From Pholis gunnellus (taxonomy: Eukaryota; Chordata; Actinopteri; Perciformes; Pholidae), in NCBI GenBank assembly GCA_910591455.2, contig OU342807.1, positions 552,501-616,500 of the forward strand: DNA of 64,000 bases, written 5' to 3'. Below are positions 29,700-42,803 of the stretch, in pieces. The position numbers and the translations under genes are program-made. Numbering within the stretch: the first letter of the stretch is position 1; every line of letters begins with the position of its first letter. The notes beneath the pieces were generated by a model. The model was not told where the DNA came from. It made no database searches and worked only from the letters and a program-made list of their open reading frames with translations.

Positions 29700-30588
29700 G
29701 TTGAGGATCAGAGCGGCGCTGCAGACAGGAAGTAGAAGGAGGCGGTCTAGGACGACAGTCGGACTGTGTGGTGGGGAGGAGATCGGCACGCCATCAGAGG
29801 GATCCGGAGATTAGTCTGGACCTTCAATCTGTGGAAACATCGAGCGTTAAAGACGTCAGATGACTTCCCTCTGATCAGTAAACACGTTTACTGGATCAAA
29901 CATTGTGAGAAGTGATGCAACGGATCATCAAACTCAGATCAAAAGGAAACTTCCAGAGATCCACGATCACGTTCTATCGCTGCCGATGCTAATCGTGATC
30001 GCCGCTGATCGTTTGTTAGCTCGTCTACAACTAAAAACACGAAATTCATGTTTCAAAAATCTTTCTTTTTGGTGATAAAAGAATCTTGTCGTTCGTAATT
30101 TTAACAATGTATTGTTGTATTATTTGATAATTATGATTATTGTCAGAGGAAATATCAGTTTCAGATTATTAACCAGAATATCTCTAACAGGCCGGAAACT
30201 AAACTAAAAAGTGTTTTATCATCAACTATTTCCTGTTAGTCATCTATAGCGGTTATTTACATAAAAACACACATTTCAAATGATCAGGAAATAAAATATA
30301 GTATAAAGTATTATAATGAGCTTAGAGCTCGTGTTAGAAGTTAAACATCATAACTCATCTCTAATATCTGTTTATATTCATGTGAACACATCTCCTTCAA
30401 ACTACTGGATTTATTCAAGTTTATCACCAAAACTACATCCAATTCTCATTTTTACTGAATGGAGCATGAACGCACCACAATATAACTCACTGGAACCTCC
30501 GCACTACTTCCTGCTTTAGAACAGCTGTTTCTGTCGACGTTACTAATATCGTATCGTGACTGAAGCATCGTGATAATACTGTACTGTG

Positions 30589-31507
30589 AACTAAGTATGG
30601 TGATAATATCGTATCTTAATAATATCGTATCTTCGGTATCTTAATAATATCGTATCTTAATAATATCGTATCTTAATAATATCGTATCTTAATAATATCG
30701 TATCTTAATAATGTCGTATCTTCGGTATCTTAATAATATCGTATCTTAATAATGTCGTATCTTAATAATATCGTATCTTCGGCATCTTATTAATATCGCA
30801 TCTCAATAATATCGTATCTTAATAATATCGTATCTTGGGTATCTTAATATTGTATCTTCGGTATCTTAATAATATCGTATCTTAATAATGTCGTATCTTA
30901 ATAATATCGTATCTTAATAATATCGTATCTTAATAATGTCGTATCTTAATAATATCGTATCTTAATAATATCGTATCTTAATAATATCGTATCTTAATAA
31001 TGTCGTATCTTAATAATGTCGTATCTTAATAATGTCGTATCTTAATAATATCGTATCTTAATAATGTCGTATCTTAATAATATCGTATCTTAATAATGTC
31101 GTATCTTAATAATGTCGTATCTTAATAATATCGTATCTTAATAATATCGTATCTTAATAATGTCGTATCTTAATAATGTCGTATCTTAATAATATCGTAT
31201 CTTAATAATATCGTATCTTAATAATGTCGTATCTTAATAATGTCGTATCTTAATAATGTCGTATCTTAATAATATCGTATCTTAATAATATCGTATCTTA
31301 ATAATGTCGTATCTTAATAATGTCGTATCTTAATAATATCGTATCTTAATAATGTCGTATCTTAATAATGTCGTATCTTAATAATATCGTATCTTAATAA
31401 TATCGTATCTTAATAATGTCGTATCTTAATAATATCGTATCTTAATAATATCGTATCTTAATAATGTCGTATCTTAATAATGTCGTATCTTAATAATATC
31501 GTATCTT
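30589..31507. repeat. 16-bp minisatellite (aataatatcgtatctt), about 57 copies
   Basis: Two main unit types, ATATCG and ATGTCG, are mixed along the array, with a few longer variants containing cggtatctt at the left end. Confidence 0.95.
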
Positions 31508-32220
31508 AGTTATCGTGCGGCCTCAGTGATCCCCGTGTCTCTACTTTATTCATCATGAAAGATATTTCAGGAGTTCAATGTTGGTCTCTGACTTGCTTCG
31601 GTAGAATCTTTTCATTCATAAAACATGTCGGTGCAGAGAGGAGCAACACGTCCCAACAGGACATGAAGTGTGACGTCACAGCTCAGCCTTCACTTCAACC
31701 GCCGTGGTGCGTTCAGGGACACGCCGCTCCCTCACGCTTCCTCCTGAGAGAAACAGCACGACGACGCGTTCAATGGAAACAGAGGAGACACACCTCACGG
31801 TTACACAATCAGCTAGTAACCGTGTAAGCGCTGCACCTCAGTGAGACCAAAACCACCAACGAGGCAACGAGGAAAGGTTTGAGGAAAGGTTTGAGGAAAG
31901 GAAACAACCAAACACAGAGGAGGAAGAACAAGACTGCAGCGTACAGGAAGTGAAGGAATTATAATCATAACAACGTTTATAATCATACCATATAATAACA
32001 ATAATGGTGATAATAATTATACCATGTATTCTTTATTATTAATAATCATCAGAATTATAGAATATAAATATCATTATAAACAATAGTAAACAAAAACAAT
32101 ACATTTAGAAAAAGATTATAAAAAAATTATAATAATAGTGCCAATAATAAAACCATATAAATATTAATAAAAATAATAGTAAAGAAACAATAAAAATACT
32201 AAATGAATCACAATAAATAA

Positions 32221-32222
<2 letters not shown>

Positions 32223-32263
<41 letters not shown>

Positions 32264-32543
32264 TTAATAATTCGTCACGTATTGAAACATAGACATGAAG
32301 TGAAGAGCGTTTGAAATGAAATATTAAACAACGTGTTCATCGTTTTAATGCTGAATCTTTAACACCAGCTTCTGATTTAAATTAAATAACATTCATCAAT
32401 AATCCAGATAGAAATGAAACGTTCTTCCTCAGAACTGTGACGACACATTCATTGTTTGACTTTCATTCAATGGAAAAATGATGCACGTTCATAAATTATG
32501 AGCAATAAATCTGAAAAGAAAATATTATTCTAAGTGTGTGTAG

Positions 32544-32620
<77 letters not shown>
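32223..32620. repeat. GT (32223-32260) and TA (32549-32620) microsatellites
   Basis: Simple dinucleotide tracts in non-coding sequence. Confidence 0.9.
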
Positions 32621-32624
<4 letters not shown>

Positions 32625-34021
32625 AATTAACGGACAATGCAGTCAAATCAACCTAATTAACACAATGAAAACCACAAAGTCATAAGAACCAGTCACATTC
32701 ATATGACAACAAAGCAACACACCAATCCAGCAGACCGGCAATGGATCCACGGATTCCACCACACAAGAGCACGAGCCATTCAAACACTATTCATGAAAAC
32801 GTTAGTGCAGATGTAAACAAACAAAATCCATCCAATGTTCACAAAGTCCATCCTCCTTTCTTTGTTAAAGAGTTTAATCCCAGAACATCGTTTCACTTCC
32901 AGTAAGAAGTCCTTCTGGATTCATGGACGCAAGTGACAGTCGAGCCTCCCCGGTTGTGTTTCACCGGTCTACGGCATTCGGTTTGCAGCGGGGCCGGGAT
33001 CCCACCTCCACCGGAACGACCGCCGATCGCCGGCTACCGGCTACCGGCCCCCGACCGCCGGCCCCGACTGCTGACAACCAGCCCCGACACTGGAGCTCCA
33101 CAACCGCGGTTTCAAAAGCACCGTAGTGTCCTGCCGTGCTATGGCGTCCTCAGGTTAGCGTAGCATAGCTCCAAACACCAAGACGCTCAGTTAAAATGAA
33201 ACACATAAAATGTGAGACGCTGTCAGCCAGGAACACCGTTCATAAAAATCCTTTTCCTGCTGAGTCAGCGCTGCTGTTATAATGTTATCATTTCTTCCAT
33301 ATCTTTCAATTTGAACTCTCACTACTCCGACTAAGCTCTGCTGTAAGTTAATATTTTATTTTATACACTATATTCATCCCGTTACGTCACGTCACGTTAT
33401 GTGGCCCGCGAATCCACCAGCAAAAGAAGAAAAAAATGTAAAGTTAGACTTGGTACAATTTACAATTATCCTCCGCTCTCTGTATCGTGCACGGCGGAGC
33501 TCCGTCCCAATCCGAGCGTGCACACCTCCACCAGACCGGACGTGGTGGAGGTGCAACAGTCGCTCTCCCGCGAGCAGCACAAGTGCTGACGTAGCTGTAG
33601 GCCAGCTAGCAGCTCTGACACGTCAAAGAATACGCCCAACATGTCAAACTAAAGATCTGATTGGTTGAACACTATGACGATCAACAACATCGTCCCCATT
33701 CACTTAACCTGCACATGGATTCACTGGTGAGTCTGCAGGCCTGGGGCCTCTCTTCTACCTAGAGACACAGAGGTGAACTCTGATTGGATCAAAGCTCTAC
33801 TTAAAACAAGCTGCACTGAAGCAGAGCAGCTGAGGAGCACAGTAGCTGTGCAATGAGAACATAAGATGATGGGAAAATATTTATATAAATCATAATACAT
33901 GTAGAGTATTTATGAAGAATGATTAAATTATAAAATCGCTATAACTTTGTGATTCTGTTTAGGACAGCAGAGAAGGCTTTGCAGGCCCTGACGGCCCGCC
34001 ACTGCACACACACAGACATGT

Positions 34022-34029
<8 letters not shown>

Positions 34030-34081
<52 letters not shown>

Positions 34082-34525
34082 CGTGTGAACCAAGCGTCTC
34101 ACGGCTCAACTTGAGAGCATGAAGACGTTTGAGGAACATGAAGGTCTTCGTGAACTCGTCTCTCTGCGGCTTCACTTCTCTGCAAACACAGGAAGTGAAA
34201 ACCACCAAAGAACCAGAAGCTCAGAGCGAGAAACGACCGACGACGTCAGAGACCAGAGTGCTCCTCTCGTGAGCTGCTGGAGACCAAAGCAGAGCTGAAA
34301 GACCCAGAACACAGACCCAGACCACAGTCAGTGGTTCCTGTTCCACCTCACAGCTAGTGAACGATGGAGCTTCATCGTTGATCTGTAGCTTACAGACGTG
34401 ATGCGTCATCACCGTCACTCTGATTCTGTTCAGTATAACGAGTCTGTGAAAGTTTAACGAATCTCATCCTGATGAGACGGTTCGATGATCAAACACAATA
34501 TTCCATGTTTAGCAGATGATCACAT

Positions 34526-34616
<91 letters not shown>
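34030..34616. repeat. TA (34030-34081) and GT (34531-34616) microsatellites
   Basis: Simple dinucleotide tracts; the second has about 43 GT units. Confidence 0.9.
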
Positions 34617-34617
<1 letters not shown>

Positions 34618-35222
34618 CATTAATAACAGAAGCAGCTTATGGATTCATGAGGTAGAGGAGAGGAACGACTCTTCACTCATGTCGTCGGCGGACTTCTAGA
34701 GAACGGTTCTCTACACGTGGTTCTGGAGGAGAACCCGTCGTTCTGCGTGAGGAGGAGCAGAACCGTTAGACGTCTTCATCGTTCAGCGGCTCACAGCGCT
34801 CACACACTCACTAAAGAATCACAACTATTAAAGTGACTGATGATGAAGATGAAGAATAATCTATAAATGTTGTAATTTAAGAATTCATCCATTTGCTGAT
34901 TTAAAGCAGATTCTGAAGTGTTTGACACATATTCTGTTTTATTGTTTTAGGAGAACAAAGTGAATATTTTGTGTATTTCTACACGTTGAACACATGAAGA
35001 AGTACTTGAAGTACTCAGTGAACACGGAGCCGGAGGACATCAGGTAGCTCAGGACACCGACACACTCACCACACCTGAGCAGCGCGAGACACACTTTGAA
35101 CCTCAAACGTCTCATGTGGACCGGAGACAGACCGGGTCTGGAGACAGACCGGGTCTAGAGACAGTCCGGGTCTAGAGGAGACGGTTCACTCACTATTACA
35201 CTAAAGAACAATATGAACTCAC

Positions 35223-35530
35223 CTTTTCTTTGGGCGTCCGTGAAGGTGTCTCCGGTAAGTCCGGGTCCTGGTTCGAGAACAAACAGACCTGAAGACCGTC
35301 CAGGTGGATCAGAACGAAGAGGGTTTATCGGCTCCGGTTCTGTCGGGGCTCCATTCCTCCGGTTCCTCCGGTTCCTCCGGTTCTCCGGTTCCTCTCTGTC
35401 TCTGTTCGACCGCCTCGCTGCTGGGGACTTCGTCACCTGCTTCCGGTCTACTTTGGGCGGGTTGTTACCTGAGCGGAGTGATCTGAGCTGTGAGAGAAGA
35501 AAAAGGTGCGGCTCGATCCTCCGCCGCTGT
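35223..35530 (-). promoter_or_regulatory. lpar2: Probable lpar2 5' UTR exon and promoter region
   Basis: A GC-richer island in otherwise AT-rich sequence. On the minus strand it ends in a strong donor, AAAGAAAAG|GTGAGT (exon end at 35223), matched by the acceptor TTTCCACAG before lpar2 coding exon 1. The transcript start is not determined. This is inference from splice motifs and position. Confidence 0.38.
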
Positions 35531-35541
35531 GTCACTCCTCT

Positions 35542-35582
<41 letters not shown>

Positions 35583-35659
35583 CTTTTCTTTCTCTTCCTC
35601 CATTCAAGACAGACATCATTCAAAAACATCTCTCATGTCGCTGCATCAGTGATAATATT

Positions 35660-36217
35660 TAAACATAATGATAAAATATAATAATAATAAAATATAATAA
35701 TAATAAACCATAATAATAATGATAAAATATAATAATAATAAAATATAATAATAAACCATAATAATAATAATGATAAAATATAATAATAATAAAATATAAT
35801 AATAATAAACCATAATAATAATAATGATAAAATATAATAATAATAAAATATAATAATAATAATAAAATATAATAATAATAATAAAATATAATAATAATAA
35901 TAAAATATAATAATAATAATAATAAAACATAATAATAAAACATAATAATAATAATAAAATATAATAATAAACCATAATAATAATAATAACATATAATAAT
36001 AATAATACAATATAATAATAATAAAATATAATAATAAACCATAATAATAAAATATAATAATAATAAAATATAATAATAATAATAAAATATAATAATAAAC
36101 CATAATAATAATAATAATAAAATATAATAATAACATATAATAATAATACAATATAATAATAATAAAATATAATAATAATAAACCATAATAATAATAATAA
36201 AATATAATAATAATACA

Positions 36218-36252
<35 letters not shown>

Positions 36253-36431
36253 TATAATAATAATACAATAATAATAATAATATATAATAATAATAATATA
36301 TAATAATAAACCATAATAATAATAATAAAATAATAATAATAATATATAATAATAATAATATATAATAATAAACCATAATAATAATAATAATAAAATATAA
36401 TAATAATAAAACATAATAATAATAATAATGT
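35660..36431. repeat. (ATA)n/(AATAAAAT) low-complexity array, left part
   Basis: About 770 bp of ATA and AAATATAATAAT modules. It gives long Tyr/Ile/Leu frames on the minus strand that are not genes. Confidence 0.95.
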
Positions 36432-36435
36432 AATA

Positions 36436-37756
36436 CAGTGGGTACGGAAAGTATTCAGACCCCTTTACATTTTTCACTCTTTGTTTCATTGCAGCCATTT
36501 GCTAAAATAAAAAAAGTTCATTTTATTTCTCATTAATGTACACTCAGCACCCCATCTTGACAGAAAAAAACAGAAATGTAGAAATTTTTGCAAATTTATT
36601 AAAAAAGAAAAACTGAAATATCACATGGTCATAAGTATTCAGACCCTTTGCTGTGACACTCATATTTACCTCACATGCTGTCCATTTCTTCTGATCCTCC
36701 TTGAGATGGTTCTACTCCTTCATTGGAGTCCAGCTGTGTTTAATTAAACTGATTGGACTTGATTAGGAAAGGCACACACCTGTCTATATAAGACCTTACA
36801 GCTCACAGTGCATGTCAGAGCAAATGAGAATCATGAGGTCGAAGGAACTGCCCAAGGAGCTCAGAGACAGAATTGAGGCAAGGCACAGATCTGTTCAAGG
36901 TTACAAAAGAATTTCTGCAGCACTCAAGGTTCCTAAGAGCACAGTGGCCTCCATAATCCTTAAATGGAAGAAGTTTGGGACGACCAGAACTCTTCCTGGA
37001 CCTGGCCGTCCAGCCAAACTGAGCAATCGTGGGAGAAGAGCCTTGGTGAGAGTGGTAAAGAAGAACCCAAAGATCACTGTGGCTGAGCTCCAGAGATGCA
37101 GTAGGGAGATGAGAGAAAGTTCCACAAAGTCAACTATCACTGCAGCCCTCCACCAGTTGGGGCTTTATGGCACGACGGAAGCCTCTCCTCAGTGCAAGAC
37201 ATATGAAAGCCTGCATAGAGTTTGCCAAAAAGCACATGAAGGACTCCCAGACTATGAGAAATAAGATTCTCTGGTCTGATGAGACCAAGATTGAACTTTT
37301 TGGCGTTAATTCTAAGCGGTATGTGTGGAGAAAACCAGGCACTGCTCATCACCATCCCAATACAATCCCAACAGTGGAACATGGTGGTGGCAGCATCATA
37401 CTATGGGGGTGTTTTCAGCTGCAGAGACAGGACGACTGGTTGCAATTGAAGGAAAGATGAATGCGGCCAAGTACAGAGATATCCTGGAAGAAAACCTCTT
37501 CCAGAGTGCTCTGGACCTCAGACTGGGCCGAAGGTTCACCTTCCAACAAGACAATGACCCTAAGCACACAGCTAAAATAACAAAGGAGTGGCTTCAGAAC
37601 AACTCTGTGACCATTCTTGACTGGCCCAGCCAGAGCCCTGACCTAAACCCAATTGAGCATCAGGAGAGACCTGAAAATAGCTGTTCACCAACGTTCACCA
37701 TCCAACCTGACGGAACTAAAGAGGATCTGCAAGGAAGAATGGCAGAGGATCCCCAA
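36436..37756 (+). mobile_element. Tc1/mariner element, right end missing, transposase broken
   Basis: Begins after TA with the terminal sequence cagtgggtacggaaagtatt. Codes for a Tc1 transposase in three successive frames: 36812-37264 (helix-turn-helix part, GYKRISAALKVPKSTVASII), 37167-37460 (WSDETKIELFG) and 37325-37786 (QQDNDPKHTAK, PDLNPIEH). These hold the three acidic catalytic positions. At least two frameshifts break the frame. Sequence leaves the element after ggatcccc and runs straight into ATA repeats, so the 3' end and right terminal repeat are absent. Not autonomous. Confidence 0.9.
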
Positions 37757-37993
37757 TATAATAATAAAAATAATAATAAAATATAATTATAATAAAAATT
37801 ATAATAATAATATAATAATAATAATAAAATATAATAATGAAAGATAATAATAATAATAATAATAAAATATAATTATAATAAAATATAATAATAATAATAA
37901 TAAAATATAATAATGAAATATAATAATAAAAATAATAATAAAATAATTATAATAAAATATAATAATAATAATAATAAAATATAATAATGAAAG

Positions 37994-38043
<50 letters not shown>

Positions 38044-38140
38044 AAAATAATTATAATATAATAATAATAATAATAATAAAATATAATAATGATATATAAT
38101 ATTATAAATATATAATATTATATATTATATATTTATATAA
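37757..38140. repeat. (ATA)n low-complexity array, right part
   Basis: Continuation of the ATA/AATAAAAT array on the other side of the Tc1 element. Confidence 0.95.
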
Positions 38141-38194
38141 ATAAGAAGAAGAAGATGAAGATTAGATTTTTTAAGATCCTTTTATTGATCCAGG

Positions 38195-39400
38195 AGACAC
38201 CAGATCACTGTCACGACATCAATACATAAATAAATACATAAATAAACAACTCATCCAACGTCTCACACATGAACCATCAGCTCTGCTCCCACGGAGCATA
38301 AAACACCCCAACAGCCACGTCCTCCATCGTTCTACAGTGTGTTCCTCAGTCTGGCCTTTAGCGGTCCCTTCAGAACCGGGACCAGCTCCACACCGGTTCC
38401 TGCGTGTTAACCAGACGGCCATCTTAGCCGTACCGGACAAACCGTTCACCAACGTGTGAACAGTTTCCCTCTCAGAGTATTTGGACCAAAGACAAACAAG
38501 ACAAACGTAAAAACATCCCAGAGACCCTGGAACCACCTTTCAACAGTCCAAACAGTGCAGACAGCCGAGGACCCTGAAGGACCAGAATGAACACTCCCCA
38601 GCTCCGGATCAAGGTGCTCTGTACCCGTTTGTGGCTATCGCCCCGTGCCCGACCCTCCACTGGAGGTCTGCTGTCCGCTTCTCAACGGGCAGCTTGTACA
38701 GAGACCTCCAGCTGCCTTCAGGAGAAACATCTGGACCAAAGAACTCCTTCATCCCCGCCAAAGAGCGCCGGTTGACGACCTTGACGCAGGCGTGGCGGAC
38801 GGCTTCTTTGCCCACATCCTGGAACTTGTCCAGGTGCGGGGTTGTGAAGGTGAGCAGCTGACTCCCCTCTTCCTGCCGCTCCCCCACAGAGGGGAGATGG
38901 ACGGGGAGGGGAAGCAGTACTCACAGCCGTCACACCACTGGTCTCACAGAGACTCTCTCTGGGGTACGCTGCCGTCGTCTCTCAGGACGTCCATCGATGG
39001 CTCAGCGTGGTGCAGCCAGCCTCTCTGAGACTCATTTCCTCAGACAACCACATTCCAGGAACCTCGTTTGTGGCCCGCGTGGTCTTTGAAGATCTTCACG
39101 CCTGCAGTGCAGCGCTGTAGAACGGTGTTGGTCCCGTAAGGTCCAAAGTCTCTGGTTGCAGGAGGAACAGCTGCTTGTCGTAGCCCGACCGCCCAGCTCT
39201 CCTCAGCAGCAGTCGAGCTGTGATGAGCGTCTTTGAGCTGTCTGGACTCTAAAGGAGGCCATGTTGGACTGGATGTCAATCAGTCCGTGTCCCCCCTTCA
39301 TCAACAGGCAGGTACAGAGCTGCTGCCCGGACCCAGTGCTCGCCAGACCAGAACAAGTCGACGATGGATCTCTGGATGTCCTCCATCAGAAGAAGGAGGA
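38195..39400 (-). mobile_element. Tx1/L1-like LINE, ORF2 C-terminal remnant
   Basis: Minus-strand fragments SWRSLYKLPVEKRTADLQWR, HGAIATN, FGPKYSERETVHTLV and GTAKMAVWLTRRNR match the region after reverse transcriptase (RT zinc-binding type) of fish Tx1/L1-like LINEs. The pieces lie in different frames, so this is a decayed 3' fragment. Upstream pieces (CTAGVKIFKDHAGHKRGSWN) extend to about 39.3 kb. Confidence 0.75.
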
Positions 39401-39650
39401 GGAAGTAGTAGAAGAAGAAGAAGGAAATAGTAGTAGAAGAAGGAAGTAGTAGTCATAGTAGAAGGAGAAGGAAGTAGAAGAATAAGAAGGAAATAGTAGA
39501 AGAGGGAGAAGAAGGAAGTAGAGGGAGTAAAAGAAGAATAAGTAGAAGAAGGAAAATAAGGAGAAGGAGGAAGTATTCAAAGGAGGAAAAGAAGAAGGAA
39601 GTAGTAGTAGAAGAAGAAGAAGAGGGAGAAGAAGACGTGCTCTGTTACTA
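39395..39650. repeat. GAA/GTAGAAG-rich purine tract
   Basis: Imperfect aagaaggaagtagtag modules, low complexity. Confidence 0.85.
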
Positions 39651-41097
39651 AACACACAACAGGAAGCTCTATTTCACCAGAGGAAGGAGGGAAAGGAAGT
39701 GTGGAAGGAAACAACAGGAAGAGGAGCCTGTTGTTTCCTTTAGTCATTAAAGGAGGAGGCGGGAACATTTAGGCTCCGCCTCCAGTAACAGGAAGTGTTT
39801 GTGTCACGCTCATCTTGGCTTTGTGTAACGTGTGTGTGTGTGTGAATCACATGTGCAGATGTTTATCCTCATCTGGTGTCGATTTCCTGGAGAGTCTTGA
39901 TATCCCAATGACCACCCCCCCCCTCACGCTTAATGGCATTAACGGGAAGACAGCAGGAGATCTGACACACTCACACACTCACACTCTCTCACACAGACAC
40001 TCACACACACACAGACACTCTCTCACACACACACAGACACTCACACACACACACTCTCTCACACAGACAGACACACACACACACCTGAGCCTCGTACACG
40101 TCGTTCAGCTCATTAAATTACATTTATTCATACAAACCAAATGTCACAGATCTGCTTCAGAGAGTTTAACAATCTAAACACGACATCCTCTGACCTCTGA
40201 CCTTCACACAGGAACAAACTCCCCAAATAAAAACGCTTTAACGAGAAGAAAACAGGAAGAAACGAAGAGACAAACAGAAGATTCCTCCATCAGGACGTCA
40301 TCACAATAAACAAAGTCTTAAAACACTTAGAATGAAATGATTCATTGAATATTATATTATATATAAATATATATCTCCTCTTCCTCCTACTGATCACTTT
40401 TTCTTGTTTAAATAAATAAACTAGTCAGACTTCTCAAACATTTTTTATTTATGAATCTTTAAACATTTTATTTTGATTCACTTCTTGTTTGACAGGATTC
40501 TGTAGAATGTAGATAATGTAACTTAAGTTGTGTACTTATATTTAGTTGCATCAACTTACTTTTGTTAAGTTATTGTAACTTAAAGACGAAGTTATATTGG
40601 ATAAGACTTCTTATTCCTGAGAAAAACTGACTTCTTGTTTTAAAAAGTACAAATAACGCTTTTAATATTATGATCAATACTATTAATTCTTTTTATTGTC
40701 ATAAAGTATCATTTTTACTATCATAATTATAATTTAACAAACTTGAAGTTTACGTTTAATTATAATCAGCCTGCTTTCACCAACAAGTAGATCACTTCAC
40801 TGAGTACCTTCTCCTTAGAAGTACTCTGTAGTACTGTGTGTAGTACTCTGTGTAGTACTGTGTGTAGTACTGTGTGTAGTACTCTGTGCAGCCCCCCCCC
40901 CCCCCCGTTGAAACCAGAACTCTGACACACAAAACACAAAAAGTATTTATTTTTTAAATATTATTTTAATACTTTTCTTAAAAAACCATGTTGTCCATAA
41001 AGTGAAGTATCGACTCACCGACAGCTCGTTCTGCTCAAATTAATCAAAGAAATAAAATAAAATCTCAGACGAAGAAAGAAACAGCAAAACCTTCAAC

Positions 41098-41375
41098 GGC
41101 ACACGACGAAGACGAGGAGTAAGGAGACGAAGACGAGGAGTAAGGAGACGAAGACGAGGAGTAAAGAGACGAAGACGAGGAGTGAAGAGACGAAGACGAG
41201 GAGTGAAGAGACGAAGACGAGGAGTGAAGAGACGAAGACGAGGAGTAAAGAGACGAAGACGAGGAGTGAAGAGACGAAGACGAGGAGTGAAGAGACGAAG
41301 ACGAGGAGTGAAGAGACGAAGACGAGGAGTAAAGAGACGAAGACGAGGAGTAAAGAGACGAAGACGAGGAGTGAT
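41098..41375. repeat. 21-bp minisatellite, about 13 copies
   Basis: Unit agacgaagacgaggagtgaag. Being a multiple of three, it opens frames on both strands (RRRRGVK and SSSSLHS repeats) that I do not consider genes. It lies about 1 kb past the brd4 stop. Confidence 0.93.
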
Positions 41376-42261
41376 GAAGACGAGGAGAAGCCGACGATGT
41401 GACGAGGAAAGAGAACAGAGGATGAAACGAGGTGTCAGAAGGTTGAATGTGAACGTCTTTAGTATAAAGTGAGGAAGATGAGAAGTGAAGGTTTTGGCAG
41501 AAAAGAGTCGACAACAAGAAACAAAACTGCATAAAAAAGATTTTCTTTTCGTTTCTTTCTTTACAGTAAAATTCTACAAAAAAATCAAACCGGAGACGAA
41601 CAGACGAGAATCCAGATTCTTCTTCTTCTCCTCGACTTCTTGGTCGTATATAATATATATATTCATGTATCTATTCATATATATAATATGTATAATTAGC
41701 AGGGTACGATTGTTAGTTTAAGGCAAAGGAGACGTCTTAGACAAAGATGGCCGACCGAGTCCTGAGAACCCCCCCCCCCCCAAATCCACCTGAGGGACAG
41801 TTCACCCAAAGACACACCCGGTCCTCTCAAACATGATGCAACCACATTAAATATGTACGTGTTCTGGTCTAAAGGGACGTGGACTCGGACGTGTTCTGGT
41901 CTAAAGGGACGTGGACTCGGACTCGGTTTTCTGGGTCTTTAGTCCATCACGTCGGGACTATTTTCTCTCTCACAGACCGGATCACGGGGCAGCAGGAGGC
42001 GCGCTCCTCCTGGTGGACGTTGTGGTTCAGGTCAGCAGCACGGCTCAGAGGGGGAACCGGTGCTTCTGGGCTGTCGGGGTGAACTGTCCCTTTAAGATCA
42101 GACTCCTTTCAGAGGCTCACGTGTTCAACTCAATCTTCATCATGACGTCTTTAAATGTCTCATCATGAACACCAGGCCTGCTTTTTCTTTACTTTCTCTC
42201 ATTCACATGACACAAGCCAGCTGTTTCAACTACTGAGAGAGAGACAGGTACTATCAACAGT

Positions 42262-42262
<1 letters not shown>

Positions 42263-42310
<48 letters not shown>
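42263..42310. repeat. (GT)n microsatellite just past the brd4 stop
   Basis: About 24 GT units, 39 bp downstream of the brd4 stop in transcript sense, so it is read as (CA)n in the 3' UTR. Confidence 0.9.
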
Positions 42311-42311
<1 letters not shown>

Positions 42312-42348
42312 ACCATGTGAGCCAGAGCATTGTGGGTAATATTCTCCC

Positions 42349-42803
42349 TCAAAACAGATTCTCCTCAAAAATGGCCATCAGGTCGCTCTGGAAGTTGATG
42401 TCGATGGTGTCGGCCATCTGCAGAGAAGAGGAGGAGTTTAACCACGGTGAGTATGAGGTACTTCTGTGTATTACTACAGTAGAGTACTCTTATGTACTTC
42501 TGTGTATTACTACAGTAGAGTACTCTTATGTACTTCTGTGTATTACGACAGTAGAGGTTATTACGTACCGCCTCTCTCCGGCGCCTCTCCTGCTCGCGGC
42601 GGCGCGCCATCTCCCGCTGGTCGATAGCGGGCGCAGAGGACGGGGGCGTGGCCTGTGGCTGTGGGGGCGGGGCCTGTGGGGAGTGAGTGGGCGGGGTGGA
42701 AGCCGGAGGGGTGGGGGCCAGCGGTGACTGCTGCTCCTGGCGACGGCGGGCGTCTTCTTGCAATCGACGAGCCGGCTCCACGGCGTCATCGTCATCACGG
42801 TTA
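42349..42803 (-). CDS. brd4: brd4 last exons with P-TEFb-interacting C-terminal motif
   Basis: Exon 42569-42803 encodes RDDDDAVEPARRLQEDARRR and EMARRREQERRRREA. Exon 42349-42417 encodes MADTIDINFQSDLMAIFEEN followed by LF and TGA. This C-terminal motif is the P-TEFb-contacting end of long BRD4 isoforms and is almost identical to the mammalian one. Confidence 0.95.

Larger units (their letters stand above)
29829..35222. other. lpar2 upstream or 5' intron interval
   Basis: No coding gene supported. It probably corresponds to an intron between a 5' UTR exon near 35.2 kb and the first coding exon. It holds a 16-bp minisatellite, GT and TA microsatellites and a GC-rich 33.0-33.15 kb patch (caccggtctacgg...ccaccgcc-type sequence) that I cannot assign. 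Confidence 0.45.
39651..42348. other. Downstream of brd4: 3' UTR or intergenic
   Basis: No coding gene supported. It has a CA/CTCA-rich tract (39965-40085), C runs (40891-40906, 41770-41781), a 21-bp array and possible minus-strand polyA signals (plus-strand tttatt near 40947). How much of it is brd4 3' UTR cannot be told from sequence. Confidence 0.45.

Noticed and set aside
29700..29789. Upstream extension of lpar2 starting PISSPPHSP
   Set aside because: It begins with GTG, not ATG, and matches no LPA receptor N terminus.
33392..33668. Short frames near 33.4-33.7 kb with mixed composition
   Set aside because: No domain, no partner exons and no splice logic; left as unassigned non-coding sequence.
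35633..36498. 222-279 codon Tyr/Ile/Leu-rich frames on the minus strand
   Set aside because: Pure product of the ATA/AATAAAAT array; not a membrane protein.
41065..41532. 155-codon Ser-rich frame on minus and RRRRGVK frame on plus
   Set aside because: The 21-bp repeat preserves all frames; no gene-like sequence at either end.
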